DNA of 64,000 nt, taken from contig NZ_RCZK01000003.1 in the NCBI RefSeq assembly GCF_006438955.1, positions 124,001 to 188,000 of the forward strand, given 5' to 3'. The notes under the pieces were generated by a model. That model had not been told where the DNA came from. It did no database searches and saw nothing but the letters and a program-made list of their open reading frames with translations. This document shows positions 21,165-30,289 of this stretch, in pieces. The position numbers and the translations under genes were made by a program. Each line of letters opens with the position of its first letter. Within the stretch, counting starts at the first letter, position 1. Source of the DNA: Sphingomonas oligophenolica. GTDB lineage: Bacteria > Pseudomonadota > Alphaproteobacteria > Sphingomonadales > Sphingomonadaceae.

Positions 21165-21922
21165 AGCAGCAGTTCCTGTGCGCTGGCGCGGCCGACATTG
21201 CCGCCGCCGCGGCGGCGGTCCATCTCGTGGTTGGCGGTGAAGCGGATGTCGGGATCGCGATCGGTGAGAAACGCCATCAGCGTGTCATGGTCCAGCTCGC
21301 GCCACTCCTTGCCACGATCGGGGCCGTAGCGGACCCGCGGGATCAGCCCCGGGGTGCGCGACCAGTCGAGCAACTGCGCGAGGCTCGCCTCGTTGAGTTG
21401 ATCGCGCAGGTGGAAGGCGGTGACATAGGCGTCGGGGAAGGCGCGGTGGATCGGCAGGCCGCGGTCATGGTCGAGCCCCTGCGGTTTGCGCCAATAACGC
21501 AGCACCTGGTTCGAGAAGCTGGGGCTGTCGGGCCAGAGCCGCAGCGCGCATTTCCAGGTGCAGATCCACTCGGCACCATGGGTAAGGTTCGGCGTGCAGA
21601 ATTGCTGTTCGAAATCGGCGCGGTGCGCGGCGAGCGCGAGGCGGCGGGGATAGGGATCGAGCACGCGGCGCGCGACATCGTGCCACCACGGCGCGTCGGC
21701 GACCTGTTCGTCGAGGATGTGGTGGATCGCCTGGGTGATCGGCGGAATCGCGCGACCGGGATTGACCAAGATGCTGCCTCCCTCGCCCTCCAGCTCCCAG
21801 CGACCGTCGGGCTGCAACGCGACATCCTGCCACCCGATCTCGCACACGCCGTGCGCGGGGGGTGCATTGCCGGTGGTTTCGAGGTCGATGACGCGGACGA
21901 TCTGCGGGGTGGGGGGAGCCAT
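21161..21922 (-). CDS. DnaQ-like 3'-5' exonuclease
   Basis: A 253-residue DEDD-type exonuclease. Exo I is VIDLETTG, Exo II region is LAAHRADFEQQF, and Exo III is HRAFPDAYVTAFHLRDQL, matching a DEDDh arrangement. It resembles exonuclease-domain proteins that use the ExoX-like fold, acting on single-stranded DNA or RNA ends. The C-terminal 60 residues (RVRYGPDRGKEWRELDHDTLMAFL) match the conserved tail of this subgroup. Monocistronic as far as can be seen. Confidence 0.85.
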   Translation of the reverse strand: MAPPTPQIVRVIDLETTGNAPPAHGVCEIGWQDVALQPDGRWELEGEGGSILVNPGRAIPPITQAIHHILDEQVADAPWWHDVARRVLDPYPRRLALAAHRADFEQQFCTPNLTHGAEWICTWKCALRLWPDSPSFSNQVLRYWRKPQGLDHDRGLPIHRAFPDAYVTAFHLRDQLNEASLAQLLDWSRTPGLIPRVRYGPDRGKEWRELDHDTLMAFLTDRDPDIRFTANHEMDRRRGGGNVGRASAQELLL

Positions 21923-21983
21923 AAGCCGCCGACATGGGCGTTGCGGGGTGGAATATCCAGCACGGGGATATTCGGTGCGCGGA

Positions 21984-22451
21984 TCAGCGCCAGCCGTCCT
22001 CGCTATCGACGTCGAGTTCGCGGACGCCGCGCAACTGGCGCGCGCGATCGACCAATTTGCGCAATCCTTCGCGGCGTTCGCGCGCGGCGGGGACGTCGCG
22101 CAGCACGAACGCGGCGTGACCGGTGGTGCGGTCGGTCGAGGTGATCGTGATCGTGCCGATATCCGCGATCTGGTTGATCAGCGAATAATCGACGCGGACA
22201 TCCTTGACCCGGTAGAGTTCGATCTCGTCGATCGATTTCATGATCAGCCCGCGCTTCACGATCAGCCGCTGGTCGGTGATGTCATAGGTCGCGGCGCGGT
22301 TTTGCAGCCAGCGGACGGCGATGATGATCAGCCCCACCCCGATCAGGCAGGAGAGGAGCGTGAGCCAGCCGTAGAAGCTGCCGATCAGCCAGCGTTCGGT
22401 GCTGGATCGGAAGCTGTCGACCTTGCGTTCTGGGGTATAGCTGCCGGGCAT
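21984..22451 (-). CDS. PH-domain (bPH2/YdbS-like) membrane protein
   Basis: A 155-residue protein with two hydrophobic segments near the N-terminus (WLIGSFYGWLTLLSCLIGVGLIIIAV) followed by a bacterial PH fold: YDITDQRLIVKRGLIMKSIDEIELYRVKDVRVDYSLINQIADIGTI is a typical bPH2 block divided by its DQRL and RVKDV motifs. Such proteins sit in the inner membrane; function unknown. The MPGSYTPE start at 22451 is chosen by similarity; an upstream start at 22547 overlaps the XpaC gene. Follows the XpaC and TelA genes in one operon-like run. Confidence 0.75.
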   Translation of the reverse strand: MPGSYTPERKVDSFRSSTERWLIGSFYGWLTLLSCLIGVGLIIIAVRWLQNRAATYDITDQRLIVKRGLIMKSIDEIELYRVKDVRVDYSLINQIADIGTITITSTDRTTGHAAFVLRDVPAARERREGLRKLVDRARQLRGVRELDVDSEDGWR

Positions 22452-22530
22452 CGAGATGATGGTAATGGCGAATGGCGGGGGATGCCAGAGGCAGGGTGCC
22501 GCCACATCCGCTCGATTGGACGGCTTCCGC

Positions 22531-23250
22531 TCACCCCGTCTCGCCATCCCCGCGGTATTTCATTTCCAGATACCGCCCGCGGGTCGCCAGGCTGTCGAGG
22601 TCGCCCTGCGCCAGCCGTTCGGTCATGTCCGCAATTTCGCGTTCGATCAGCGTCAGCCCGTCGACCAGTTCGGCATCCGGCGTCTTGCCGTTGCGCGCGG
22701 TCGTGCGGAGTGTGGCGGGAACCTGCGCATAGTCGTTGACGAACGCGGGGAGCTGTTCGCCGATCAGGCGGCGCAGTTCGAACGCCGCTTCGGTGTCGGG
22801 GTCGATCTTGCCGAGCTGTGGCGACAGCACCGCGAGCCGCGCCGCGATCTTCTCCGCCACCCCGCGCGCCGCCGCAGGGAGCGTCTGGCGCTGCGCGGCG
22901 AGCCAGCGCTGGGTCTGCGCGGGAAGCACCTTGATATCCGCGGTTCGCAGTTTTTCGGGCGGCGGCGGCGCGCGATCCTCGGCGGGCCACACCGCCAGCG
23001 TCACCGTCGCCGCTACCAGCAGCGCCATGAAGAACAGCGCGCCCATAATTCCGAGCGGCAGGAACATGCCGATCACCACCGCCGCGACCAGAATCGCGGC
23101 GTCGACGATCGCGATTCGCGTCAACCGCTTGCCGATCGCCTGGGTCGCCTTCGCGCGGCGCTCGGTCGGCGCGAACAGCCCGTCGTCGGCGCTACTGATC
23201 CTGGCCCAGGACGAGCGGGCGGCGGCGATCGCGTCGTCGACCTCACTCAC
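22531..23250 (-). CDS. XpaC-like protein (5-bromo-4-chloroindolyl phosphate hydrolysis family)
   Basis: A 239-residue protein with two close transmembrane segments (about 47-90), a proline-rich linker and a C-terminal coiled helical domain ending YLEMKYRGDG. I assign it to the XpaC family from this architecture and because its gene follows a TelA/YaaN gene, the arrangement known from Bacillus xpaC-yaaN. The biochemical role of the family is not established. The start codon lies 1 bp after the TelA stop. Confidence 0.65.
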   Translation of the reverse strand: MSEVDDAIAAARSSWARISSADDGLFAPTERRAKATQAIGKRLTRIAIVDAAILVAAVVIGMFLPLGIMGALFFMALLVAATVTLAVWPAEDRAPPPPEKLRTADIKVLPAQTQRWLAAQRQTLPAAARGVAEKIAARLAVLSPQLGKIDPDTEAAFELRRLIGEQLPAFVNDYAQVPATLRTTARNGKTPDAELVDGLTLIEREIADMTERLAQGDLDSLATRGRYLEMKYRGDGETG

Positions 23251-23251
23251 G

Positions 23252-24460
23252 TCAGAGCGCCTCCAGCTTGAACTGGTCGGTCGGCCCCTTCAGCGCGTTC
23301 TGCGACGCGCCCTCGGCGCGCGCGATATAGCCTTTCGACTTCTCGACCTCGGTACCGAGCGCGGTCACCGTCACCTTCATGCTGTCGAGCGCCTTCAGCT
23401 TGAAGGTGTCGATCGCGTCCATCGTGTCGTAGATATTCTGGAACGCGCGCTGGAGGGTTTCGAGCGGGATCGTCGAGGCGGCGGCCTGTTCGTGGATCCG
23501 CGCGGTGTTGCTCTTGAGCAGCGCGCCGGTCGAATCGATGATGTTCGCGGTCGTCGTGTTGAGCGCGGTGATCTGGTCGAGCACGAGGCGCTGGCTGGTC
23601 AGCGCCTGCGCGACGGTGACCGCGGTACGGAGTGCCGAGACGGTGGTGGTCGACGCACGATCAACGCCTTTCACCAGCTCGACATTGTTCTTCTTGACCA
23701 GATCGAGCGCCAGATAGCCCTGTACCGTCACCGCCATCTGGGTGAGCAGATCCTGGGTCCGCTGGCGCGCGTAGAACAGCGCGGTTTCGCGGATCGCCTT
23801 GGCTTTGGCGGGATCGGTCGCGTCGAGCTCGTTCGCCTTCTCCTCGAGCCGTTCGTCCATCACCTTCGACAGATGGACCATCTGTTCGAGCCGCCCCATC
23901 GCGGTCCACAGGTTGGCGCGCTCGGTGTCGATCGAGGCGTTGTCCATCAACAGCTCGTCCTTGCCCGAGGCGAGGCTCTTCAAGATCGAGCTGATATGGC
24001 TTTGCGACGAGCGGTATTTGTCGAAATACTTGTTCACGCTGCCGCCGAAGGGGATGATCCCGAGGATCTTCTTGCGCTTCGACAACGCGCCGCTCTTGCC
24101 GGGATCGAGTTCTTCCACCGTCCGGCGCAGCGCGGTCAAATCCTTGCCGACCCCGGTATCCTTATCCATCGCCTTGACCGGGCGATCGAGGAAGCGGTTC
24201 GACTGCCCCGCGGCGTCGCGGATTTCCTTCTGCCCCATCGCGGTGATCGCATCGACGCGGCGCCCGAATTCGGGGCTGTTGACGTCCTGCGCGACGAGTT
24301 CATCGACGAAGGTGTCGACGCGCGATTCGAGCTCGGTGCGCTTGGCCTCGTCGATCGGCACCAGCCCCGCCGCCTTCGCCGCGGTCACCGTCGGTACGGG
24401 ATCGGGCGGGGTGAGTGTCAGTTCCTGCTCGGCGGTCATCGTCGGGGGGGTCGTCGCCAT
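23252..24460 (-). CDS. TelA/KlaA family toxic anion resistance protein (YaaN-like)
   Basis: A 402-residue, largely helical cytoplasmic protein. Family blocks are LGIIPFGGSVNKYFDKYRSSQ (read in two parts), the long amphipathic helices with ELLMDNASIDTERANLW, and the alanine-rich VGKDLTALRR region. The family is linked with tellurite, nisin and envelope-stress tolerance, but the mechanism is unproven. GGAG nine bases before the ATG at 24460 favours MATTPPTM; METIAM at 24475 is an alternative. First gene of the TelA-XpaC-PH run. Confidence 0.88.
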   Translation of the reverse strand: MATTPPTMTAEQELTLTPPDPVPTVTAAKAAGLVPIDEAKRTELESRVDTFVDELVAQDVNSPEFGRRVDAITAMGQKEIRDAAGQSNRFLDRPVKAMDKDTGVGKDLTALRRTVEELDPGKSGALSKRKKILGIIPFGGSVNKYFDKYRSSQSHISSILKSLASGKDELLMDNASIDTERANLWTAMGRLEQMVHLSKVMDERLEEKANELDATDPAKAKAIRETALFYARQRTQDLLTQMAVTVQGYLALDLVKKNNVELVKGVDRASTTTVSALRTAVTVAQALTSQRLVLDQITALNTTTANIIDSTGALLKSNTARIHEQAAASTIPLETLQRAFQNIYDTMDAIDTFKLKALDSMKVTVTALGTEVEKSKGYIARAEGASQNALKGPTDQFKLEAL

Positions 24461-24670
24461 CGCGATAGTCTCCATTGCGCGGGGATCATGGTGACGCTTA
24501 GGTCTCCCGCATTCAAGTGTCATATAGAAACAATACACCGGCGATGCCAGCGCGATCGCAGACGGGAGACGCACCGTCCCGATACTCGGTCGTTCGGGCT
24601 GCCCTTTCCGCGCCGCAACAATTGGGCTATGGGCGCGCGCACATCATTCTTTCTGACATCGGGATTTCTC

Positions 24671-26506
24671 ATGAGCCTCCGCAACGTGGCGATCATTGCG
24701 CACGTCGATCACGGCAAGACCACGCTGGTCGACCAGCTGTTCCGCCAATCGGGCACCTTCCGCGACAACCAGCGCATCGAAGAGCGCGCGATGGATTCGA
24801 ACGACCTCGAAAAAGAGCGCGGGATCACGATCCTCGCCAAATGCACCAGCGTCGAGTGGGACGATCACAAGGGCCACAAGACCCGGATCAACATCGTCGA
24901 CACCCCCGGCCACGCCGATTTCGGCGGTGAGGTGGAGCGCATTCTGTCGATGGTCGACGGCGTCATCCTGCTGGTCGATTCGGCCGAAGGTGCGATGCCG
25001 CAGACCAAGTTCGTCACTGGCAAGGCGCTGGCGCTCGGCCTCCGCCCGATCGTCGTCGTCAACAAGGTCGATCGCAGCGACGCGCGAATTCAGGAAGTGC
25101 TCGACGAGGTGTTCGACTTGTTCGTCAGCCTCGAGGCGACCGACGAGCAGCTCGATTTTCCGGTTCTCTACGCATCGGGCCGCAACGGCTATGCCAGCAC
25201 CGACGAAAATGCGCGCGAAGGCACGTTGACGCCGATGTTCGAAACCATCGTCGAACACGTCCCCGCGCCGAGCGCCGACCCCGACGGGCCGTTCAAGTTC
25301 CTCGTCACGCTGCTGGATCGCGACAATTTCCTCGGGCGCATCCTGACGGGCCTCGTGTTCTCGGGCTCGGTCAAGACCAACATGCCGATCCACGCGCTCG
25401 ATAACGATGGCAAGATCGTCGAAACCGGGCGTGCATCGAAGATCATGGCGTTCCGCGGGCTCGAACGCGTGCCCGTCGAGCAGGCGAGCGCGGGCGACAT
25501 CATCAGCCTCGCCGGGCTCACCACCGCGACGGTGTCCGACACGATCGCCGACCCCAGCGTCACCGAGCCGCTCCACGCCCAGCCGATCGATCCGCCGACG
25601 CTGTCGATGCGCTTTGCGGTCAACGACTCGCCGATGGCGGGGCGCGAGGGCAGCAAGGTGACGAGCCGGATGATCCGCGACCGGCTGTTCCGCGAAGCCG
25701 AGAGCAACGTCGCGATCAAGGTGACCGAATCGAGCGACCGCGACAGTTATGAAGTCGCCGGACGCGGCGAATTGCAGCTCGGCGTGCTGATCGAGACGAT
25801 GCGCCGCGAAGGCTATGAACTGGGCATCAGCCGCCCACGCGTGCTGTTCAGCGAAGACGAGAGCGGCCACAAGACCGAACCCTACGAAACCGTCATCATC
25901 GACGTCGACGAGGAATATTCGGGCACGGTCGTCGAGAAGATGAACGTCCGCAAGGCGGAGATGACCGACATGCGCCCCTCGGGCGGCGGCAAGACCCGGA
26001 TCACCTTCTCGGCACCTGCGCGCGGGATGATCGGCTATCACGGCGAATTCCTGTCCGACACGCGCGGCACCGGGATCATGAACCGGTTGTTCGAGAAATA
26101 TGGCCCCCACAAGGGCAAGATCGAAGGTCGCAAGAACGGCGTGCTGATTTCCAACGGTTCGGGCGAGGCGAACGCCTATGCGCTCGGCCCGCTCGAGGAA
26201 CGCGGCATCTTGATGGTCGCGCCGCAGGAGGTGCTGTACGAAGGCATGATCATCGGCGAAAACGCCAAGACCGACGACCTCGAGGTCAACCCGATGAAGT
26301 CGAAGGCGCTGACCAACTTCCGCGTCAGCGGCAAGGAAGACACGATCCGGCTGACCCCGCCGTGGCGGCTGACGCTGGAGCAGGCGATCGCGTATATCGA
26401 CGACGACGAACTGGTCGAGGTGACGCCCAAGTCGATCCGGCTGCGCAAGCGGCACCTCGACCCCAACGAGCGCAAGAAGGCCAGCCGCGCCAAGCAGGCC
26501 GCCTGA
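24671..26506 (+). CDS. typA: Translational GTPase TypA/BipA
   Basis: A 611-residue ribosome-binding GTPase involved in 50S assembly and stress or cold adaptation. G-motifs are AHVDHGKTT (G1), RGITI (G2), [14 protein letters not shown] (G3) and NKVDRSDA (G4). EF-G-like domains III and V follow, and the unique C-terminal domain shows [19 protein letters not shown] and [21 protein letters not shown] (in parts). The start [12 protein letters not shown] is standard. The same reading frame stays open for another 1.9 kb upstream, antisense to telA/xpaC, but that is a composition effect. Confidence 0.96.
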   Translation: MSLRNVAIIAHVDHGKTTLVDQLFRQSGTFRDNQRIEERAMDSNDLEKERGITILAKCTSVEWDDHKGHKTRINIVDTPGHADFGGEVERILSMVDGVILLVDSAEGAMPQTKFVTGKALALGLRPIVVVNKVDRSDARIQEVLDEVFDLFVSLEATDEQLDFPVLYASGRNGYASTDENAREGTLTPMFETIVEHVPAPSADPDGPFKFLVTLLDRDNFLGRILTGLVFSGSVKTNMPIHALDNDGKIVETGRASKIMAFRGLERVPVEQASAGDIISLAGLTTATVSDTIADPSVTEPLHAQPIDPPTLSMRFAVNDSPMAGREGSKVTSRMIRDRLFREAESNVAIKVTESSDRDSYEVAGRGELQLGVLIETMRREGYELGISRPRVLFSEDESGHKTEPYETVIIDVDEEYSGTVVEKMNVRKAEMTDMRPSGGGKTRITFSAPARGMIGYHGEFLSDTRGTGIMNRLFEKYGPHKGKIEGRKNGVLISNGSGEANAYALGPLEERGILMVAPQEVLYEGMIIGENAKTDDLEVNPMKSKALTNFRVSGKEDTIRLTPPWRLTLEQAIAYIDDDELVEVTPKSIRLRKRHLDPNERKKASRAKQAA

Positions 26507-26508
26507 CC

Positions 26509-27330
26509 ATGCGATCCGCCCTCGTCCGCCGGGGTATCGAACCCTGGCGGATCGGGCTGACCTATTTCTGGCGCCACCGCCGCTGGCCGAGCCTGACCGC
26601 GCCGCAGCGGTTCACTGAACTCGTCCAGGCGCGCAAGCTCCACGATCGCGACGCGCGGCTGCCGGTCTTTGCCGACAAGGTCGCGGTGAAGGCGCTGGTC
26701 GCCGAGCGGCTGGGGCCGGAATGGGTGATCCCGACGTTGTGGCACGGCGACGCGCTTCCCGTGGTGGCGCCGTGGCCGGTGCCGTTCGTGGTCAAGGCGC
26801 GCCACGGCTGCAACCAGACGCTGATCGTCCGCAGCCCGTTCGTCGACTGGCACGCGATCCGTCGCCGCGCGCAGCGCTGGACGATGAAGCCCTATGGCCG
26901 CTGGCTCGACGAATGGCTGTACCGCCACATCCCGCCCGGGCTGCTCGTCGAACCTTTTGTCGGCGAGGGCGACCAGCTGCCGCTCGATTATAAATTCTAC
27001 GTGTTCGCGGGGCGGGTCGAATATGTCCAGGTCCATCTGGGGCGCGGCGAGCGGCATCGCTGGCTGGTGTTCGATCGCGACTGGCGGCGCGTGTCGTCCC
27101 CGACCGCGGATGCCGATCCGGCCGCGCCGACATCGCTGACCCGGATGATCGCAGCGGCGGAAACGCTGGCCACCGGCTTCGATTTCGCGCGCGTCGACCT
27201 GTACGAAATCGGCGGACGACCGTTGTTCGGGGAGGTCACCTTCTACCCCGGATCGGGGCTCGATCGGTTCGACCCGGTCTCGCTCGATACCCAGATGGGG
27301 GCGCATTGGCTGCGCGCCGCGGCTGGCTAA
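26509..27330 (+). CDS. TupA-like ATP-grasp protein
   Basis: A 273-residue cytoplasmic protein resembling ATP-grasp enzymes of the TupA (teichuronopeptide synthesis) type: the P-loop-like region PFVVKARHGCNQTLIV, the metal/ATP block DYKFYVFAGRVEYVQVHLGR, DFARVDLYEIGGRPLFGEVTFYPG in two halves, and a YPGSGLDRF tail. TupA-like proteins are found in capsule and exopolysaccharide loci, perhaps attaching amino acids to sugars. It starts 2 bp after typA (stop TGA, then ccATG), so it is cotranscribed with it. The link with typA is probably incidental. Confidence 0.8.
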   Translation: MRSALVRRGIEPWRIGLTYFWRHRRWPSLTAPQRFTELVQARKLHDRDARLPVFADKVAVKALVAERLGPEWVIPTLWHGDALPVVAPWPVPFVVKARHGCNQTLIVRSPFVDWHAIRRRAQRWTMKPYGRWLDEWLYRHIPPGLLVEPFVGEGDQLPLDYKFYVFAGRVEYVQVHLGRGERHRWLVFDRDWRRVSSPTADADPAAPTSLTRMIAAAETLATGFDFARVDLYEIGGRPLFGEVTFYPGSGLDRFDPVSLDTQMGAHWLRAAAG

Positions 27331-27454
27331 ACGCTTGGTGAACGACCCGTTCCGGCGGGGTTCAGTGCCACTTTTCTACTTTATGCAACACGGTCGGCCC
27401 CCGTGCGTTGGTGGTCCGCGGACCGGGCGTAGCGAGTAACTGGAGGTTCGAATC

Positions 27455-27847
27455 ATGAACAATATTTTGACAAAAGCAGGGATGGGGGTCGCGTTGGCGG
27501 CGACCGCGCTCACGGTGTCGGCACCGGCGGATGCACAGCGCTATTACGGGCGCCACTATCATCGCGGCGGCGACGCGGCGGGGGCGGCGATCGTCGGCGG
27601 GATCATCGGCCTGGGCGTCGGCGCGGCGATCGCGAGCAGCAACAACAACCGCTATTATGATCGCGGCTATTACCCGCAGGGCAATTATTACGACCGCGGC
27701 TATTACCCCCAGCAGAATTATTACGACCGTGGCTATTACCCCCGCCAGAGCTATTATAATTACGATTATCGCCCTCAGCGGTGCTGGGTCGAGCGGCGGT
27801 ACGATCCCTATTACGGGCGGGGCGTTCGCGTCCGCATCTGCGGCTGA
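27455..27847 (+). CDS. Exported tyrosine-repeat, glycine-zipper protein
   Basis: A 130-residue secreted or outer-surface protein: signal peptide to about residue 28 (TVSAPADAQ), a glycine-rich hydrophobic segment (AGAAIVGGIIGLGVGAAIAS, glycine-zipper-like), then three near-perfect copies of an 11-residue unit YYDRGYYPQxN, and a C-terminal pair of cysteines (RCWVERR and VRICG). The repeats lie at about 27655-27750. Such proteins occur in sphingomonads with unknown roles, perhaps at the cell surface. A strong terminator follows. Confidence 0.75.
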   Translation: MNNILTKAGMGVALAATALTVSAPADAQRYYGRHYHRGGDAAGAAIVGGIIGLGVGAAIASSNNNRYYDRGYYPQGNYYDRGYYPQQNYYDRGYYPRQSYYNYDYRPQRCWVERRYDPYYGRGVRVRICG

Positions 27848-27865
27848 CACCGGTCCGAACGATCG

Positions 27866-27902
27866 GCGGCGCGGGGCGAGCAATCCCCCGCGCCGCTTTT
27901 TT
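27866..27902 (+). terminator. Rho-independent terminator
   Basis: Perfect 11-bp stem (27866-27876 with 27886-27896), 9-base loop, then six T. It ends the tyrosine-repeat gene. Confidence 0.9.
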
Positions 27903-27940
27903 GTAGCGGAGCCCCGCGCGAAGCGGTTAAGCGCACGCGC

Positions 27941-28222
27941 ATGACCGACAGCCCCCCCGATCGCCTCTCGACCGACCCGTCGAGCCCCCATTTCGACCAG
28001 GCCGCGCTCGAACGCGGCATCGGCATCCGCTTCAAGGGTGCCGAGCGCAAGGACGTCGAGGAATATTCGATTCCCGACGGCTGGATCCGTGTCGCGCTCG
28101 GCAAGAAAGTGGACCGCCGGGGCCGCCCGCTAACGCTGAAGCTCAGCGGCGATGTCGAAAGCTGGTTCGAACGGCCTGCGGCAGGTGATAACGCCGACGA
28201 GGGCGGCGAACCGGAGGCTTAA
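27941..28222 (+). CDS. DUF3297 family protein
   Basis: A 93-residue soluble protein (MTDSPPDRLSTDPSSPHFD...) with the DUF3297 pattern RGIGIRFKGAERKDVEEYSIPDGWIRV (in parts) and a GKKVDRRGRPLTLKL segment. Members are widespread in proteobacteria; older annotations call some of them glutathione peroxidase without support. The stop overlaps the convergent Nudix pseudogene by 4 bases. Confidence 0.85.
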   Translation: MTDSPPDRLSTDPSSPHFDQAALERGIGIRFKGAERKDVEEYSIPDGWIRVALGKKVDRRGRPLTLKLSGDVESWFERPAAGDNADEGGEPEA

Positions 28223-28744
28223 AGCCCGCCGAGGATAGCGCTGCCTAGCAGTATCAACAGCTTGGCATCGATCGCCACGCCCTCACGTCGCTTGGCTGCG
28301 ACGAAGGCCGCGATCTCCGCCATCGCGACGCGATGGACGGTGATGTCTTCCCCCGGGACGCCGCCGCCGTCACCGGTCTTCTCGAGTCCCGATGCGACGA
28401 TCAGCGTGAAGCTCTCCGACGTCATCCCCGGTGACGAATAGAACTCGCCGCGTTCCTCGATGCGCGTTGCGCGATAGCCCGTTTCCTCTTCCAGCTCGCG
28501 CCGCGCCGCGACAAGGACGCTCTCGCCCGCTTCCTCATCGCCGACAAGTCCCTGCAGGCAGTTCAAGGCAGGCGCGGCCGATCGGCACGCGATATTGCTC
28601 TACGAGCAACACGAACCCCTCGCCATCAACCGCGACGATCACCGCCGCTGTGATGTCGCGGGTGCGTTCGGCATATTCCCATGTGCCTTGCCGACGCACC
28701 GCGAGGTAGCGTTCCGCCCACATCGTTTCGACCGGCTCGGTCAC
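28219..28744 (-). pseudogene. Nudix hydrolase with a +1 frameshift just before the Nudix box
   Basis: The N-terminal half (GTG start at 28744, VTEPVETMWAERYLAV ... VLLVEQYRVPIGRACLELPAG) is in one frame and stops after TCRR. The C-terminal half, with a complete Nudix box (GDEEAGE, then RELEEETGY with normal spacing), continues in the next frame to 28219. Removing one base (plus-strand T at 28549) restores CLELPAGLVGDEEAGE, the expected junction. This class hydrolyses nucleoside-diphosphate-linked compounds such as ADP-ribose. The start overlaps the preceding TPM gene stop (GTGA), so it was the last gene of the LemA-TPM-TPM operon. A sequencing error or a true pseudogene both fit. Confidence 0.8.
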
Positions 28745-29418
28745 AGCTCGATCAGGCGGTCCGGCAGCTCGTTGGGGTCGGTGCCGGTGTGCGGGAAATG
28801 GTCGGCGAGTACCGCGCCGACCTGCGCGATCGCGGCGACCATCCCGTCGCCCGCATTCCCCCGTTTCAGTCCTTCGACCAGCGCGGCCATCGCCTGCCCC
28901 CACGCGTCGGGCGATACCTTGGCGAGCACCGCTTCGTCGGTGACGATCTCGGCGCGGCGTTCGGCAAGGCTGACGTAGAGCAGCACCCCGGTCCGCGTCG
29001 CGGTCCGCGCCTCGATCGCGGCGCGGAACAGCAGCACCGCGCGCGCCCGCACCCGCCGGGTCTTGGTCGAGGGCGGAGTCAGCAGCATCCGCACCGCATC
29101 GGGGCTCGCCGCCCAGCGCAGCAGCAGGAACACGGCGATCAGCAGCACCAGCAACGCCGACAGCAACTGCCCCATCGTCCATGCGCCGCCCCAATCGCCC
29201 CTGCCATAGACCGCGTCGAGCACGGCGACAAAGCGCGCCGGGGTCGCCGCCATCACCGCAACGAGCAGCAGCATTCCCAGCAACGCCCAGTGGAGCGCGG
29301 CGTCGTGATACGCGTCGGATCGGTGCGCGACGATCGCGATGATTTCGGCGTCGGTGGTCGCCTCCGCCGCGGTCACTGCCGCGCCGATCGCGGCGCGGTC
29401 GCTCGCATCGATGCTCAT
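28741..29418 (-). CDS. TPM-domain (TLP18.3/Psb32/MOLO-1-like) membrane protein
   Basis: A 225-residue inner-membrane protein: two transmembrane segments (about 43-62 and 80-100) and a TPM fold represented by TAAEATTDAEIIAIVAHRSDAY at the N-terminus and TGVLLYVSLAERRAEIVTDEAVLAKV further on, ending in DHFPHTGTDPNELPDRLIEL. The ATG shares one base with the stop of the upstream TPM gene, showing tight coupling. Pairs of TPM proteins with LemA form a common membrane module of unknown function. Confidence 0.82.
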   Translation of the reverse strand: MSIDASDRAAIGAAVTAAEATTDAEIIAIVAHRSDAYHDAALHWALLGMLLLVAVMAATPARFVAVLDAVYGRGDWGGAWTMGQLLSALLVLLIAVFLLLRWAASPDAVRMLLTPPSTKTRRVRARAVLLFRAAIEARTATRTGVLLYVSLAERRAEIVTDEAVLAKVSPDAWGQAMAALVEGLKRGNAGDGMVAAIAQVGAVLADHFPHTGTDPNELPDRLIEL

Positions 29419-30281
29419 CACCAGCCTCCCGAGGCGCCGCCGCCGCCGAACCCGCCGCCGCCGCCGCCGCCGAATCCGCCGCCGCCCCAGCCACCGCCGC
29501 CCCAGCCACCACCGCTGCCGCCACCCCAGCCGCCGGACGATCCGCCGCCGCCGAACCCCGATCCCCATAGAAAGATCGGCAGGTTGCTGCCGCGGAATCG
29601 GCGTCCGTGCTTGCGGTTGGCGAAGCGCAATCCGATGAACACCGCGATGATGATCAGCCACACGACCAGCCCGAACGGAAAGCCGTCGGTGCTGCTGCCA
29701 GCGCGCGCATGGGTCTTGTCGAACGCTGCCGCCGCGGCGTCGGTGCGCGCCTTGGCCTCGTCGGGGGCCGCGCGCAGCTGCGCGATGATCGCGTCAGTCC
29801 CCGCCTCCATCGCACCGGGCACGTCGCCCGCCTTTAGCCGAGGCATCATCGTGTCGTCGATGATCCGGTACGACAGCGCGTCGGTCAGAATCGGTTCAAG
29901 GCCATAGCCCACCTCGATCCGCGGCCCGCGATGGCCCTTGGGCTCGTTGGGGGCGATAAACAGGATCGCGCCGTTGTTGACGTCGTTCAACCCGACGCCC
30001 CAGGCGCGCCCGAGCTTGTAGCCGTAATCCTCGATCGGATAGCCCTGCAGATCGGGGATCGTGGCGACGATCAGCTGGCGCTTCGTGTCCTTCTGGAGCG
30101 CGTCGAGCTTGGCAGTCAGGTCCGCCTTGGTCGCATCGGGCAGGATGTTGGCGGCATCGACGACGAAGCCGGAGAATTTGGGAAAGGTCTGCGCGGTCGC
30201 CGCGCCAGTCCAGACGAGGGTCAGGACCAACGCGGCGATCAGCGCGAACAGGCCGCGCCAGGCCAGCGCGATACGGGGCAT
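29418..30281 (-). CDS. TPM-domain protein with glycine-rich C-terminus (YgcG-like)
   Basis: A 287-residue exported protein. Signal peptide to about residue 31, TPM domain with FVVDAANILPDATKADLTAKL, QLIVATIPDLQGYPIEDYGYKLGRAWGVG (in parts) and NGAILFIAPNEP, a transmembrane helix near residue 205 (FGLVVWLIIIAVFIGLRF), then a tail of more than 40 residues almost entirely G, S and W. The glycine tail is a hallmark of the YgcG subgroup. Operon with LemA (9 bp gap) and the second TPM gene. Confidence 0.88.
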   Translation of the reverse strand: MPRIALAWRGLFALIAALVLTLVWTGAATAQTFPKFSGFVVDAANILPDATKADLTAKLDALQKDTKRQLIVATIPDLQGYPIEDYGYKLGRAWGVGLNDVNNGAILFIAPNEPKGHRGPRIEVGYGLEPILTDALSYRIIDDTMMPRLKAGDVPGAMEAGTDAIIAQLRAAPDEAKARTDAAAAAFDKTHARAGSSTDGFPFGLVVWLIIIAVFIGLRFANRKHGRRFRGSNLPIFLWGSGFGGGGSSGGWGGGSGGGWGGGGWGGGGFGGGGGGGFGGGGASGGW

Positions 30282-30289
30282 CGCCCGGC

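Noticed and set aside
22736..24670. 1.9 kb open extension upstream of typA in the same frame
   Set aside because: It is antisense to xpaC and telA, has the arginine/leucine-rich composition of GC-rich shadow frames, and TypA homologues begin at [12 protein letters not shown].
29440..29560. Proline-rich repeat frame opposite the TPM gene
   Set aside because: It is the complement of the glycine-rich tail codons of the TPM protein, not a separate repeat protein.
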